Shown: piece after piece, positions 1 through 9,249 of the stretch | How the letters are laid out: every line of letters starts with the position of its first letter | Position numbering within the stretch: position 1 is the stretch's first letter | Source: Gymnopilus junonius | Taxonomy: Eukaryota > Basidiomycota > Agaricomycetes > Agaricales > Galerinaceae | Assembly (NCBI GenBank): GCA_015501075.1 | Contig: JADNYJ010000474.1 | Location: 1 to 23,965, forward strand | Direction of reading: 5' to 3' | Length of the DNA stretch: 23,965 nt | The notes under the pieces: model-generated | Told to the model about the DNA's origin: nothing | Seen by the model: only the letters and a program-made list of their open reading frames with translations | The model's database searches: none | Program-made: the position numbers and the translations under genes

Positions 1-1
1 A

Positions 2-199
2 ACCGACCCGTACGCCCAATACCCATTCTTGAGGGCAGGCATCTGGAGTCCAGAGCTTGAGGATGGCTATACCCTCGTCCACGTCTCGAGTGTGGAGACC
101 CACTTTGCGAAATGTATCATTTCTTGGAAAGGACAGCAAGCTGCTGTTGTGGTTTCCCTCTCATGTGTACACCACCTTGGAAGGGGGTTGGCCGATTGA
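2..199 (+). CDS. 3' end of an uncharacterised protein gene, cut by the window edge
   Basis: A 65-codon frame is open from the first complete codon of the window to a TGA at 197-199. It reads as real protein, with segments such as DPYAQYPFLRAGIWSPEL and VSSVETHFAKCIISWKG ending in GRGLAD. I believe similar sequences occur in hypothetical proteins of mushroom genomes, but I cannot name a domain. The start codon lies outside the window. The opposite strand is also open over part of this stretch, but its translation is low in recognisable pattern. The function is unknown. Confidence 0.4.
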   Translation, partial: TDPYAQYPFLRAGIWSPELEDGYTLVHVSSVETHFAKCIISWKGQQAAVVVSLSCVHHLGRGLAD

Positions 200-343
200 C
201 TAAATGGGAATTGTGGATGAATGTCGGGTAATATGAATTTGGTTGGTGTAATTAGTGCAGAGCCTGATTGAAATGTTGTAGGTAGTGAAGGCAGCCCATA
301 ATTCAATGATTAAGTACATGTGACGTGCAGGCTTCATGAGGAC

Positions 344-421
344 GATGGAGACGATGACCGACGGGCGAGGTTTATGAGATGCAGAAATGGAGGCGATGAC
401 CGACGGCAGAGGGTTTGGCGA
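344..421. repeat. imperfect tandem duplication, about 40-bp unit
   Basis: The core GATGGAGACGATGACCGACG at 344-363 recurs as a near-identical copy at 386-405, each followed by a similar GAGG-TTT segment. The second copy also forms the outer end of the inverted repeat described in the next entry. I see no protein that explains it. Confidence 0.55.
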
Positions 422-1023
422 GGATGGAGTAAGTACTGTTGAGAATATCGGAAATTCCAATAATCTCTAGCTAGTACTTGAGCATTCTCGATGCTCTGCT
501 ATCCAATACCTGCATCAAGTCAACCTGAGAAAGCAATGTTTAGCAAAGGTCTACACAAAGGCCAGAGAGGGAAAAACTCACCATGCTTATCGAGTCCCTC
601 TAGAATCCTTATCTCCTCCAGAATCTAATGCTCTGCGCTTCATGCAAGGACCCACATACTAATATAAACATCGGCATGGATGAGATTCGGGGCACCGAGG
701 GCCCAGAGGTTCTGAGGAAGGTGCAGGATGCTGGAGGACGCTGGCCATTGGTGTCTTGCATGAGACAGAAAATAGATGAGCATGTTCCTGATGATGACTA
801 AATGTGCACGTGGACTGTAATACATTGTTACACTACAGCCTACAGGTGACTCAACAGATCAGTGCATCGCAGTCATCACTGAACAGCAATTCCCTCGCCA
901 TTGCTAAGTACTAGTCAGAGAGTATTGGATTTTCCAATATTCTCAACAGTACTTACTTTGTGCAGTCTATGGGCAAGAAATACCCTCCTCGCTAAACCCT
1001 CCACTGTCGGTCATCGCCTCCAT
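386..1023. repeat. foldback (inverted-repeat) element, possibly a non-autonomous DNA transposon
   Basis: The left arm at about 386-485 pairs with the right arm at about 905-1023. Read on the minus strand, the right arm gives GAGGCGATGACCGAC, then GAGGGTTT-GCGAGGA, then GTAAGTACTGTTGAGAATAT, then CTAGTACTTAG. The same order is found in the left arm. The right arm carries an extra block of about 27 bp at 958-983. The roughly 420-bp interior has only one small frame (ATG at 676, TAA at 799-801) with no recognised motif, and no transposase. Target-site duplications could not be defined, so calling it a MITE-like element is inference from the architecture. Confidence 0.55.
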
Positions 1024-1283
1024 CTATTCAACTCTTATCTTCCTCTCAAATGCCCCGAGATTATTGGAATCCGGATATTCAGCCTGTCAGCAATTTGTAT
1101 GCATTTACAAGAGCCAGCTGTTCAAGGAGTTCCATCCCTGCGTCTATGTGCTGAACGAAAATAAAAATTCTTGGCAGAAGGTACGTCTCATAAAATATTG
1201 TTTATGAGTACTCTGGAATTAACTTCAACCCAGAATGCATTGGCTACATCTGTCCTCTATTATCAAAAATTATATAAATACAA

Positions 1284-1925
1284 TCAGAATTGTAGTATCT
1301 CTGGTATGGGAATCTCTTCTTTTGCTTCCAACTTCGTGTTCTGAAATCCACTTAGAGTGCTCAGCCAGTGCTGACTGTACATATTGATCAGCAAAAGAGC
1401 TGGAGCATCTCGCTCACTGTTAGCTTGTGTAATTCGACGCATTCGGGGTTTTGCCCGCCCTCCAGGTTGCGCATTTCCATACATGGTCTGCCTATCAATG
1501 CAGCTGTCGATGTAGTCCATCAATTTCACCATTCCGGATGACCTCCATGGCAATAATCTGACAGAATATTCTTCTCCATCGGTATCATCTGAACTGGTCT
1601 CATCAATTCCTAATGAGTGCACTACAGTGAACGTGCTCTCAAAGGCCTGGTTTTCGGCAGCCAAGTTCATACAGATATTGAGGCGATTTTGCAGATGCTG
1701 TGAAGAGATGTTATCGGTACATTCCAGCCAATGGTGTATGTAAATACCTTCCGCCAGTGCTCACGTCTCCTCTTTTGTTGCTGCTCAATTTTGATGCAGT
1801 TGGAAATCCGGGCTCTTGCTGTAGCTTCATCTTCCCCATCTCTAATTAATGACGTCCTTATTATCTTCCAAAGTGTTTTGATGCATTGCATAAAATAGTC
1901 TCGTATTTCTTGTTCATGTCCTTCA
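1284..1925 (-). CDS. uncharacterised Agaricomycete repeat-family protein, C-terminal exons
   Basis: Two minus-strand frames join through a 50-nt intron at 1698-1747 (GTATTT...TTCACAG). The first exon comes from 1748 upwards and includes DGEDEATARARISNC and a basic KRRREHWRK run. The second runs from 1697 to the stop at 1284 and includes HSLGIDETSSDDTDGEEY, LLPWRSSGMVKLMDYID, YGNAQPGG and a C-terminal EEIPIPEIL. This order (basic coiled region, G-x-D-x-x-SSDE/D acidic patch, PWRS, glycine/arginine stretch, short hydrophobic end) is one I recognise from large paralogous families of hypothetical proteins in mushrooms, often near transposons. The frame stays open upstream of the ATG at 1889-1891 to about 1925 with matching sequence, so the N-terminus is missing or lies in an exon I could not find. 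The biochemical role is unknown. Confidence 0.6.
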
Positions 1926-2233
1926 AATCTTCACTTCCATCTGGTTTACGCCATTAAAGACCATATAAATATTATAGACTTTCTTAGATTAACAACCACA
2001 TATTCAGAATTCTCACATAGGCTGTTCTTTAATGCTATTTACATTGTATTTACCTCAGATTTTTGATTGGATTGGGTGTAAATTCAAAGAAAGTAATCTA
2101 TTCTCCTGTACATGTGTATACTATATATTTATCTAGATACTGAAATTGTGTGATTCAATAAATTCTTTGCCCCATTCAACTAAGAAGTCAACAAATTGTC
2201 GTACATGAGGATACCAATTAGAGTATGTGCACA
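1926..2233. other. AT-rich spacer, no gene seen
   Basis: This stretch is AT-rich on both strands with dense stops in all frames. I see no RNA gene, repeat or promoter signal that I can defend. Confidence 0.5.
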
Positions 2234-3623
2234 CTAATACGAAAAGAATGATGGGGCCATTGACTCCTGACCTATCACGTCGCTCAATGGGGACAGCCTG
2301 TGATGTGACAATATTATTTGTTCACTTTCTTTGAGTTTTTCCCAGAGATAGACAGTAGGGGTAGAGCCTGATCCACCAGCAATCAGGTGCCTATTGGCAT
2401 GGGCTGTTGAAACAGCTATGACTTGCATCATATCATCTGGGAAACATACTCAAAACCCGAACATACATAAAGTAGGAAGACATACCTTTGGTGGCTGTCT
2501 TCAGCAACTGGAGACATTCACCATTCATGACATCCATTACTCGTACCTCATTATTGGTACTGCCACAGACAGCTGTCCTTGCGCTCTCCAAGAATGTGCA
2601 TTGCTTTACATATCGACGAGTGGAGGCTGGCTGAAATGACCTTAACAGGGTTTGCGACGGGATTTCATAAATATCAAATGAACCAGTAGACAAATTGTCA
2701 ACCAGGAGAACCTTCTCATCGCTCAATAAAGCTGCATTTCCACTGTGAAATTCATCAGTGCCCCAACTTCTACGACATGCAGTTAACTCACATTCCACCT
2801 GATAAAGCCTTTCTCCATAATAAATTGTGATTTTGAGCTTCCCTACAGCTCCTGGTGTGATTCAGCAAAAGCTAAAAGAAAAGAAGAAAAAGAAATACGA
2901 ACATTTGTGCATTCTCCAAGCATAACGTAAGCAGACTTTGGTGCGTGCCTCCAAAGAAAAACAGAGCACGCGGTATTGCATCTCCGATTCTTATAGCCCA
3001 GAGCTCTTGAACTTCTGGAGGCGCTTTACGCATATTTGTCAGTAGATGTACCAGCATTGCATATCATTGACTTACATTTTTCAATTTTATACATTCGAAG
3101 ACACCCAGAATGACTTGCAAGAACAAGTCGAGAATTCTGATCATCGTAAGTCGCTGCTTCGACAGTATCATTCAAATTGAAAGCTGAAGCAGTTATAGCC
3201 CTCCTCCAAGTGAAAGGTCTGACAGAATTTGACTGGATGATAACGTCAGAATGCAAAGATATGTGTTACACAGAATACGTACTGAGTGTTCTCTGATGAA
3301 GGGACACAATGTAATCGAGCCTCTTCCAGTCCCAATGCACAACCAGGTATTATTGAGTGCCATCTATGGTTCATGATAAACCCATGTCAAAGTTGTTATT
3401 TGGCCCCATCAATCATCTTTCAAAACCTGTGTGTGTTCAAAAGTCCGGGTATCCCAAATGTGAACTCACTCATCATCACCTGTGAAATAAGAGGATGGGG
3501 TCACATGACACCGGCAACCCACTCACCTCCTCCTAGAAGGAATTTCCCATCATCAGTAAAGACGAGGGCATTTAAAGGCCCACCAACCCCATCTAATTCT
3601 TTACAAAGTGCAAATTTGGGGAT
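2234..3623 (-). pseudogene. WD40-repeat protein, broken by in-frame stops
   Basis: Several minus-strand exons encode a beta-propeller-like protein. From the N-terminal side they are: 3623-3527 (CKELDGVGGPLNALVFTDDG, the usual first WD40 strand), 3479-3283 (VHIWDTRTFEHTQVL, IGTGRGSITLCPFIREHS), 3232-3076 (LVLASHSGCLRMYKIEK), about 3011-2903 (IPRALFFFGGTHQ), about 2852-2486 (KVLLVDNLSTGSFDIYEIP, STNNEVRVMDV) and 2436-2234 (HLIAGGSGSTPTVYLWEK). Introns are short GT-AG ones. Exon 2 contains three in-frame stops (TGA, TGA, TAG) inside otherwise well-conserved WD40 sequence, and the joint at about 2852-2903 is not in phase. Such proteins are scaffolds with no catalytic residues. The start may be a one-codon exon at 3676-3678, which is uncertain. 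Confidence 0.7.
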
Positions 3624-4312
3624 CTGAATGACAAAGTCAGCATCAATGCAAGACCATTTAGATAATGATTTATACCATCAGGAAAGAGTAGTTGACAGTG
3701 GCAATAGCAAGCGAGTAGTGGAGGATAAAGAGACAGAATATCAAATGGACCAGCTGCTTAAGTACAAGGTACTGAGTAAGTCACGTTGATCAGGAAAACA
3801 AAGGACAGTGATGAACCCAGTGCAAGAGTTCAAAGGGAGTTTATCAAGCAATGAGTGGCACTTCCGAAGTGACTCCTTTCACTCCTTAGCGATTGGTCAT
3901 AGTTTTGTTCCAAAGATGGAAGTTCTGCTCCTCGCATTGCATTGTCCTTGAGAGTGTCATTGTGTACATAATATGGCAGTTCTATACTCAACCAACCCAG
4001 AACAAACGAACTCCAAATCCTTCCCAAGATGCTCATAGAAGATATTCCTACGTACAGAAGTACCTCCCTCTAATCACGCCACAGATTCAATTCAAACCTT
4101 CACCCCCACCTCCTCTTCCTGTTCTGACTGCCCGTACTGAATTCAGACCTGAAGATTTGACAGCTACCAGGGTACAAGACGCAGTGGCACCACATTGTGT
4201 TGTCATATTCCAGGACCCTGCCACTGACCAAGTCGCCCCTTCACCAGTTGATTCACCATCGGAGACACTAACAAATAACATCACTCCCTCATCATCTCCG
4301 GGGCCAGATACA

Positions 4313-4807
4313 ATGAAAATTCCTAAACCACCTGGTGAGCCTGGCAGGCCAGGATCAGGTGGATATTCCATAGACAAAGTCTTGGTTGATGACTATAATT
4401 GGACTGGAGAGGCTGTAGCAGCGCTAACAGTACGATCATTGTATGCTATGTTTGTAAAAGAAGTCCCTAACCACCATCTCAGGAGGCTGTGCACCATGAA
4501 GTTCGGACTAATCTTAATGTGACTGTCAGCTTCCGAGGACAAAGTAAGGAAAAAGTTGCAGAGATTTGTCGAAAGGTGGGTTCACTCCACCCAGGAAATT
4601 ACTGTAGACTGAATTTCAACTGTAGATGCAAGAGCCTGACAAGTGGCACAACTGGAGAAGTACGAGGATTGTTGGCCAGTCATAAGTATCATTAAACTTG
4701 CCATCAAATACAAAGCAGAGGCAACACGCTGCAATCAAGACAAAGAAGTTAGCAGGCAGATTCAAGATGCTACAAGACTGAATGTGCGAGCAACTGCTGG
4801 GGCATGA
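4313..4807 (+). CDS. uncharacterised fungal protein of the PKPPGEPGRP-SGGY family
   Basis: The frame begins with MKIPKPPGEPGRPGSGGYSI at 4313. It continues to 4429 and is spliced over a 53-nt intron (4430-4482, GTACGA...TCTCAG) into an exon reading AVHHEVRTNLNVTVSFRGQS and KVAEICRK. It ends in YEDCWPVISIIKLAIKYKAE before a TGA at 4805-4807. I recognise PKPPGEPGRP-x-SGGY followed later by CWPV-x-x-x-x-KL-x-x-KYK as the signature of hypothetical proteins that are multi-copy in mushroom genomes. No function is known to me. The frame is also open back to an ATG at 3893 through a proline-rich region, which may be the true N-terminus. The second intron is unresolved: the donor at 4576 and the AG at 4642-4643 are out of phase, whereas a short 40-nt intron would restore the frame. 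A frameshift is therefore possible. Confidence 0.55.
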
Positions 4808-5577
4808 ATTCGAGGAAGAGAGGGTTGAATAGAGGACTCAGCCATATTATATAGAATAAGACTGTGTCTGTACACTACCAATGAAAGAAAAGCGATGTGG
4901 CAAGAGTTTTTCAATTGAATATATGCTGGGGCAAGTTGCTTCTATTGGATTTTTGTGCTCCAGACAAGCCACCGAAACCGATCACCCTCAGTGAGAGCAG
5001 TAGTAGTATCCAGGTACTTGGGCCTTTCGATCCCTTTCCTACTGCTTTCAGAAAAAGCTAGGGCTAGTGTTGATGGATCTTCAAAGACCCTACCCAGCAT
5101 AATAATGGCATCCTGAAAGCCTTCTGCCGAAGCTGTTCCTTCGACACGATGGATTACCAGGACCGACTTTATCAATAACTTCCATTTCTCAGCATAGCCC
5201 TTTATGAAGAGAGTGCACCATATATATCGTCTGCATCCAGGGTGAACTTCAATGCTATTTCAGCTGTTTTTAGTCACTCTAAGTCTACAAAAACCAAGAC
5301 TTTGACATCCTCTACATCCTGTCCATCATCTTCTGTTTCTCCTCCAACCCAAACTTCAATTCCCTTGGGCAATTCAGAATAACGGTCCAGTAAAAACGAT
5401 GGTGCAAGGTGTGGTGTATGATTTTCAGAGGAGGACCGGGGCAGAGATGATGGGGCTTCATCTAGAATTGCTAAAGATAGGGAGAAGAAGCTGAGGACGC
5501 TGATGGACAAGCATGTAGGCGATCTGAGGGAGTTGTGGGAGGGGAATCAGAGATTGAGGACTGAGAATGAGATCTAG
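4808..5577. other. region with short open frames but no recognised gene
   Basis: On the minus strand two frames are open (5175-4942 and 5510-5274), the second very acidic at its end (ETEDDGQDVEDVKV). On the plus strand the last 150 bases, after an acceptor-like TTTTCAG at about 5428, encode a charged helix with heptad spacing (REKKLRTLMDKHVGDLRELW and EGNQRLRTENE) that stops at 5575-5577. That helix looks like a coiled-coil C-terminal exon, but I could not connect it to upstream exons. None of these frames matches a family I know. Confidence 0.3.
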
Positions 5578-5782
5578 AATTCAGAACCCATGTCCATAAG
5601 CAAAATATTCATTTATACCCAATTACAGCTCACTTACCATTGATTACTATGCGTATCGAGTACATCTTCGCGCTGAGACAAAACATGGAGGCCCAAAGCC
5701 TCCCAGCAATAATGTTGTCACTGATCAAGCTTGTGGGGATGCTGGTCAGGATGTGGAAATGGTCGAAGGTTCGCAAAAGCAA

Positions 5783-5802
5783 GAATATCGGAAATTCCAA
5801 TA
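5783..5802 (+). repeat. 20-bp copy of the foldback-arm motif
   Basis: GAATATCGGAAATTCCAATA here is identical to 443-462 in the left arm of the foldback element, about 5.3 kb away, and closely matches the inverted copy at 923-942. A weaker relative lies at 1062-1080. The flanks are not similar, so this is either a short remnant of the same element or a shared binding-site-like palindrome (core GGAAATTCC). Confidence 0.5.
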
Positions 5803-5986
5803 TGCTTAGGCACTCAATGACCACCTCTGTGGTAAGAGGCTAGCATAGTATGCAGCGTGTTGAGACTTCAGAGTGTGACAATGTTCACATGTGCAATCAG
5901 CACACTGATCTACGGAACAGTAACAAGCTTGTTTTCATCACTGTCTTCATGTTCATCTCATCTCCTGCGCTGCATTGGACTTTCCG

Positions 5987-8944
5987 ATGCAACGCGTCAT
6001 CTCAGAGATGGCACAAGTATACTCAGAAATGGCACATCCTGCTCCAGGTATGCTTTATTATACATGACACATTCACAAGCCACTCAACTCCATGTTTCTA
6101 GGCACATTGGATGATCATGAAGTCGATTTTTCAAACTGGTCAGCATTCGTTCAGCAAGGCATTTTATACTGCTCCCCAAATTGCTCCAGGCCAGTCATCA
6201 TTCCACAATTGTCTGGCGACCCTTTCAAAAGATCGCATTTGTGTCGTGAAATGTTCCAGCAACCTGTGTGGTGGTCAGATGTCTGGGGTTGGCTTTGTGC
6301 TGTCCCTTTGTCACCCTCTTTTATTTCACCACCATTCGAGCCAATGTGCTGGAAACCCGAAGTTGAAGAGACCTGGGTATCATTTCAAGGACGGAGTTCA
6401 GAAAAATGCTATCATATGCGTGAGCAAGATGCCAGAGCTTGGCTCGAGAAAGAGGTGCTGCTGTTTGAAGCCGCACAAAAAATTAGACTACGTTACCATA
6501 TTCCTGGAAACCCTCCCCCCCATCTGTCAGCATTTGGATATAATCACCCTCATAAGTCGAAGGCAACTGCGTGGAGGATGATCAACATGGTGAGGGACTG
6601 GTTCTCGATTTGGATGGGATTTTTATCCTACCTGATAGCTCAAACTGTGAACTATGCCAATGATCCAGAAGATAATGCCGGCCTGCATTGCTGGTATCGG
6701 TTACTGCTTGACCGCAGTTTCAGTGATGCTTGGCTTAGCGGACTGATGGGGTCTACGGTCAACTCTTTCGATGCTGCTACTCCCCGTGCTGGAATTGTTA
6801 TGCAGTTGACTGAGCAGCAAGTTGCCCATCCAAAAATTGAATGGTTTCTCACTCATCACATCCCAGTATGGTTTGTGTGGTCCAAAAGAGAGGAAGAAGC
6901 TGTGGCAAGAGATCGCAAACTCACCTACCTCTGCCCTCCTAATGAAGTACTCCAAAGAGCTCTGCAACACATTTTCCATTCGCCTAGTTTTCCTCTTGTG
7001 ATGCTTGTCATCAAGCGTTATTACAACTTGACATTAGGGAACCCTGTTAATGATGACACATTAAAAGTCTTATCTCTTGACCTTGCACCCTCCTTTGTCG
7101 TTGAATTTGTCACTTCCCAATTCTTGAAAGAAGATGAACTTTGTTCTCATGATGCGAATTCTACCTCGCTGTTTCTCAAAGAATTTCTAAAATGTCATAA
7201 TACGGAGACTCATCATTCAGCTGAAGAAGCTGCTGCCTTACCTTCTCAAGGAATGGTCGAGAGGACCAATCCAGATGACCGAATTTTCAACCATTGGTCG
7301 GACTACTTCTCCCGGCGAGATAAGCTCCAAAAAGAGTTGGAAACTGTTCAGACTTGCGAGGAACGTCAGCGCCGTGCATCATATGAATGCAATCCTCCAA
7401 CGAAGAACACAAAAATGTATACTTGGGAGAGGGTCAATTCATCTGGTGGCATTAAAGTGTACGTTAGGGTTCGTGTCAAGAAATCCAATCATCAAAACAC
7501 CCTTGCTTGCTATGAGGACTTCGAGACCCGATACAACCCCTTCTTCAATGAATGGGATTTCTGCATGGATTATTTAGGCTCACCTGTCCTGAAAGGATAT
7601 GACCCAGGAGATGATAGTGACGATGATTATGACTATGATGGTAATAATAACTCTCAGCCTCAATATGTGGCTCAAAATGATGCACAATCCTCTCCACCTG
7701 AATCTTCACCCTTGATTCCTATAGCAGAATCTGATAGGCTGGGAGATAACTATACGCCAGATGATGATTATCATGAAACCCCGCAAACCAATGTTCTTGA
7801 AAATCTGAGTCATCTCTATGGCTATGTGATCTCATTGGGCTCTTTTTTTGTTCCCAACCAAAAATCCAGATGACTATCTGCAGGAGACACCCTGAAGTTC
7901 CTTGGATTTAGGTCGGACTCATCCTGGAATTCACTCTCACTCAGTGAACAGCAGGCTGTATCTACTTTTGTGACCTGTATTTCCTCGGACCAGAAGTCGC
8001 CATTACAAGTACCACAAGAATTAGATGATCTCAATGACTATAATCCACTGTCCTTGACTTCGCTATTCAATTTTTCCCTGATTAAACATCCTGCTAAAGA
8101 TCTCTTCGTTTTCCACTCTCCCAGACCATCAATTGTAAAGTGGTCTCTAGGTGTCACGTCAGCAAGGGTTGCCCTGTATGTTTGTAGACATTTTGTGTCA
8201 AATCCCGCATCTCACACAATTCTGACCATTGCACATCGTCTTCTTGAATGTGGTGTTCCATGCCGCATGCTCATTTCTTACCCCTTGCAGCCCAATACCA
8301 CATCTATTCAAAAGGCCTTTACTCTGACATCTCTTCGACCAGCAGGCTACAAGTTCTCTCCTGCAGATCTTCGAGATGCTATGACTGAAGCTCAGGCTAT
8401 CTTAGCACATCCTGAAGGCCGAGCCGCGGTTTTACGAGGAGGCATCCTTGGGCGAATTGCACGAGAATATCTCAGCATTCATGATGTCTTGGCAGGGCCA
8501 TCTGTTGAAGTCATTGTGCACCGCCGTGGATATGTTGCACCTTCTGAAAGCATCGGCGAGAGTTACGGGGATGATGATCTATCAGAGAGCGATATGGCAA
8601 AACTTTGCGGTACTTATCAGATATATACAGGTACTTAATTGCTTGATATCCTTTTTATTCCTTTATTAACTCATCCGATAGGACATGGCCTACAGACTGC
8701 AACAGTCTCTTGGTTCCCTCCGACATTGACTTGGGAAGACAGTGGGTATAATTGGCTCGAATGGACGGAACATGATGAGGCCTTCTTTCAGAAGTGGCTA
8801 GACAACATTTTCAATGACAATGCCCAACCCTTAACCCGCAAGCAGTGGCGTGACAAAATACGTGGTTGGCGCCAAGCTCGCAATTTGATTGATAACAATT
8901 CTTTCCACTTGAATGAGTACCTCATTCGACAGCTGCATGCTTGA
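5987..8944 (+). CDS. large uncharacterised Agaricomycete protein, interrupted by one in-frame TGA
   Basis: The model has three exons: 5987-6047, 6102-8630 and 8682-8944. Introns 6048-6101 (GTATGC...TTCTAG) and 8631-8681 (GTACTT...GATAG) are 54 and 51 nt and keep the frame. The spliced frame is about 950 codons. I recognise the family from multi-copy hypothetical proteins of mushrooms. Signatures are TLDDHEVDFSNWSAFVQQGI, WWSDVWGWLCAVPL, RDWFSIWMGFLSYLIAQT, the IPVWFVWSKREEEAVARDR block, TWERVNSSGGIKVYVRVRV, an acidic DPGDDSDDDYDYDG linker, EGRAAVLRGGILGRIAREYL and ATVSWFPPTLTW. No catalytic domain or signal peptide is visible. A TGA at 7871-7873, followed by CTA, splits it into 610 residues plus a same-frame remainder of 339. 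I found no intron that removes it and keeps the frame. It may be a pseudogene, two products or a readthrough gene. The ATG at 5987 is the first after an in-frame TAA at 5921. Confidence 0.7.
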
Positions 8945-9249
8945 GCCACCTCCATCGATTTGAATCTTTAGTCACTCAATCAATTTTGTATTGCCTACCA
9001 TACTAATAATATTTCTTGCTATCTGCCAGGTATCCTTTGGTTCTTGCTGATCTCGTTGTAAGAGAGGTTGTCATATACTTTCTCATTTGTTTTGACAGAC
9101 TTCTTTTGAGCATTTGGGGGCATCGATGATAAATGCTTCGCAAAAAAAATCGTTTGACTGGAGGGTGCAGTCGAGATTGAGAGCTAAAATCAAAGGTAAG
9201 CACATGAGACAAGATTGACAAAGATAAGAAAACTTACATTGATTGACAA
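8945..9249. other. spacer between convergent genes
   Basis: This stretch lies between the 3' end of the large plus-strand gene and the 3' end of the minus-strand flippase pseudogene. The minus strand has a short open frame at 9221-9003 without recognisable sequence. Nothing else is seen. Confidence 0.45.

Noticed and set aside
386..421. CRISPR-like or tandem array
   Set aside because: There are only two copies, without regular spacers; the genome is fungal and the copies are part of the inverted-repeat arm.
676..801. 41-codon frame inside the foldback element
   Set aside because: It is short, has no known motif, and its codons fall where no splicing or homology supports a gene.
3286..3627. 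Plus-strand open frame of 113 codons
   Set aside because: The minus strand of the same stretch encodes clear WD40 sequence with splice sites; the plus-strand frame is its shadow.
6111..6581. Plus-strand frame of 156 codons overlapping the large unknown gene
   Set aside because: It is out of frame with the conserved family sequence and has no recognisable pattern.
7825..7891. Possible intron removing the TGA of the large gene (GTGATC...CTGCAG, about 58 nt)
   Set aside because: The length is typical, but the donor is poor and splicing shifts the frame into an immediate stop.
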